Below, piece by piece: positions 62,907 through 64,000 of a stretch of 64,000 bases of DNA. The stretch spans positions 26,518,523 to 26,582,522 of the forward strand of contig RSEF01000006.1 in NCBI GenBank assembly GCA_003993805.1, written 5' to 3'. The notes below the pieces were generated by a model. That model did no database searches and was not told the origin of the DNA. It was given only the letters and a program-made list of their open reading frames with translations. The DNA is from Himantopus leucocephalus (Eukaryota; Chordata; Aves; Charadriiformes; Recurvirostridae). How positions within the stretch are numbered: the first letter of the stretch is position 1; every line of letters begins with the position of its first letter. The translations under genes and the position numbers were made by a program.

Positions 62907-63383
62907 GTAAGTGGGAGGGTGGGACGATTAACATCACGCTAATTATTGACACTTTTCGGAGGGAGGAGGAGAACGGGGGAAGGTCGACCGTGGGTTTGAT
63001 CTGAAGAGAAAGTGCCGACGTGTTGCTGCAACGAATCGTTCCGGAGGGACGCGGCACAGGCACGGATGGCTATGACAAGGGTGACCCCCGGGAGGATGGG
63101 GGACGCCCCGCGGCCGTGGGAGGCGGCAGCCTGCCCTCTCCCCTTCGCACCGTGCCATTACTCACACCTTCTCCGGGGGCTGGAGCGGCAAAGGCTCCGT
63201 GGGCTTTGCCAGCAGAAAGCGGGTGTCCCGCCCGGGGGAAACGGCGCATCCCTGCCACGGGAGCGGGAGCGCTGCGCTGCCGTGACCTAAAGCGATACAT
63301 CTCCCCCGCTCCTTCTCCAGACACAGTCCCGAGATGCTGCTGCAGTGAGCTGCCTGCAGACACTGCCCTTTCTTGGTCATTCG

Positions 63384-63399
63384 CCCCCCCCCCCCCCCN
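63384..63399. other. C run with an ambiguous base
   Basis: Fifteen C followed by a single N at 63399. As above, any open frame across this site in the CpG island is unreliable. Confidence 0.9.
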
Positions 63400-63983
63400 G
63401 TCTCCCTTCCCGGACGGCGGCGAGGTTGCCGGGATTCCCTGGCGGGTTCCCACACGGCTCCGCTCGGGACGGGCACATCCCCGTGCCCGGAGCCGGCTCT
63501 GGAGCGGTGCTGCTGGATGGCTGAGCCCGTGGGTACGCTGTCACACACGGGGAGTCCCCCAGGAGCTGCTCATCCCAGCTGCGCTGCCTTATGCCCCTTA
63601 CCCACATCCAGCCTTTGTGCGTCCATCTGCCTGCGTATAGACAGCGCGAGGAATACGCTGCTGTAAATACGAGTATGTGTAAATATACATCAGGAGAAAC
63701 AGTGAATGACGGCTGCTTTGTCTCAGGCAGGAGCACGCATACCAAATCAGGAGAAAAGGCTGGGTGATGCTCCAGCTGATTCGGTGCGGCGCGGTGTCCC
63801 GCTCCCGCCCCCGGCCCCGCTCCCGGCCCCCGGCGGCGCGGCGCAGCGCGGCTGGTGACTCGGTGGTGTATTTCAGCGGCGGCGGCGGCTTGGCAAGGCT
63901 CGGGGCTCCTCCCCCCGTGTGGTGTTACCCTCTCACTTGATCAAATCCTTGAACGTGAACAGTTTCACTGAAAAGCACTTTTC

Positions 63984-64000
63984 AAAAAAAAAAAAAAAAA
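63984..64000 (+). repeat. A17 at the window end
   Basis: The window closes with 17 A after gcacttttc. It is most simply an A-tract or a contig edge. No polyadenylation signal (AATAAA) precedes it closely, so it is not evidence for a transcript end or a retroposed copy. Confidence 0.8.

Larger units (their letters stand above)
62100..63950. promoter_or_regulatory. CpG island, probable promoter and first-exon region
   Basis: From about 62100 the sequence changes from AT-leaning, CpG-poor DNA to strongly GC- and CpG-rich DNA and stays so to about 63950. It carries repeated GC boxes (Sp1-type): cccgcccccgcccccggc at about 62673, ggcgggggcgggag at about 62820, cccgcccggggg near 63226, and a dense block at 63800-63850. 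No convincing TATA box is seen, as is usual for CpG-island promoters with dispersed start sites. A (CGG)n-like run near 63876-63889 is typical of 5' UTRs. Open frames of 80-206 codons on both strands here reflect GC-rich composition and resemble no protein family I know. Direction of transcription is not proven; a good splice donor at 62907 favours the plus strand. Confidence 0.8.

Noticed and set aside
63020..63640. 206-codon open frame in the CpG island
   Set aside because: GC-rich DNA lacks stop codons, several overlapping frames on both strands are equally long, and an N at 63399 breaks the reading. No family resemblance.
63984..64000. Terminal A17 as a poly(A) tail of a processed pseudogene
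   Set aside because: No AATAAA shortly upstream and no coding sequence preceding it; more likely a simple A-tract or contig edge.
1..64000. CRISPR arrays, phage, operons, tRNA or rRNA genes, or an endogenous retrovirus
   Set aside because: No regularly spaced repeats, no bacterial gene organisation, no cloverleaf or rRNA sequence noticed, and no LTR pair or gag/pol/env-like frame found by eye.

Overview
This is a vertebrate nuclear window, almost certainly from a bird. The clearest evidence is a 3' CR1 (chicken repeat 1) LINE fragment at 15370-15856 that ends in the octamer repeats typical of avian CR1. Its sequence is of the type I associate with neoavian birds rather than the chicken copies. 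There are also older CR1 relics and several MIR/CORE-type SINE relics, as in sauropsid genomes. Nothing looks bacterial: there are no dense ORFs, operons, Shine-Dalgarno sites or CRISPR arrays. The longest open frames (about 100-200 aa) are short, overlap on both strands and match no family I recognise, except those inside CR1.

Layout. Roughly 1-62100 is AT-leaning, CpG-poor non-coding DNA (intergenic or intronic). It holds decayed CR1 copies on the plus strand (about 2650-2923) and minus strand (about 7740-8640 and 36465-36680), the well-preserved minus-strand CR1 at 15370-15856, and about six SINE relics (17225, 24425, 35040, 35625, 40855, 54635). Short local duplications occur at 1574, 34325, 59309 and 60712, and a 24-base N gap lies at 13664-13687 beside a C run. 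Several AT-rich, homeodomain-site-like blocks (for example 11575-11970, 13860-14010, 49180-49720, 55290-55565, 56085-56360, 60410-60670) have the texture of conserved non-coding elements. That is an impression only, because no alignment could be made.

About 62100-63950 the composition switches abruptly to GC- and CpG-rich sequence with many GC boxes. This is a CpG island and very probably the promoter and first-exon region of a gene. Inside it an ATG in good Kozak context reads four codons (Met-Ala-Asp-Val) straight into a consensus splice donor at 62906/62907. It is a candidate first coding exon of a plus-strand gene that would continue beyond the window. I cannot name that gene. The window ends in a run of 17 A.

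Overall picture: a gene-poor, probably regulatory, upstream flank leading to one CpG-island promoter. I found no novel multi-gene system. The most useful leads are the promoter/exon candidate, the possible enhancer blocks, and the layered CR1/SINE record.
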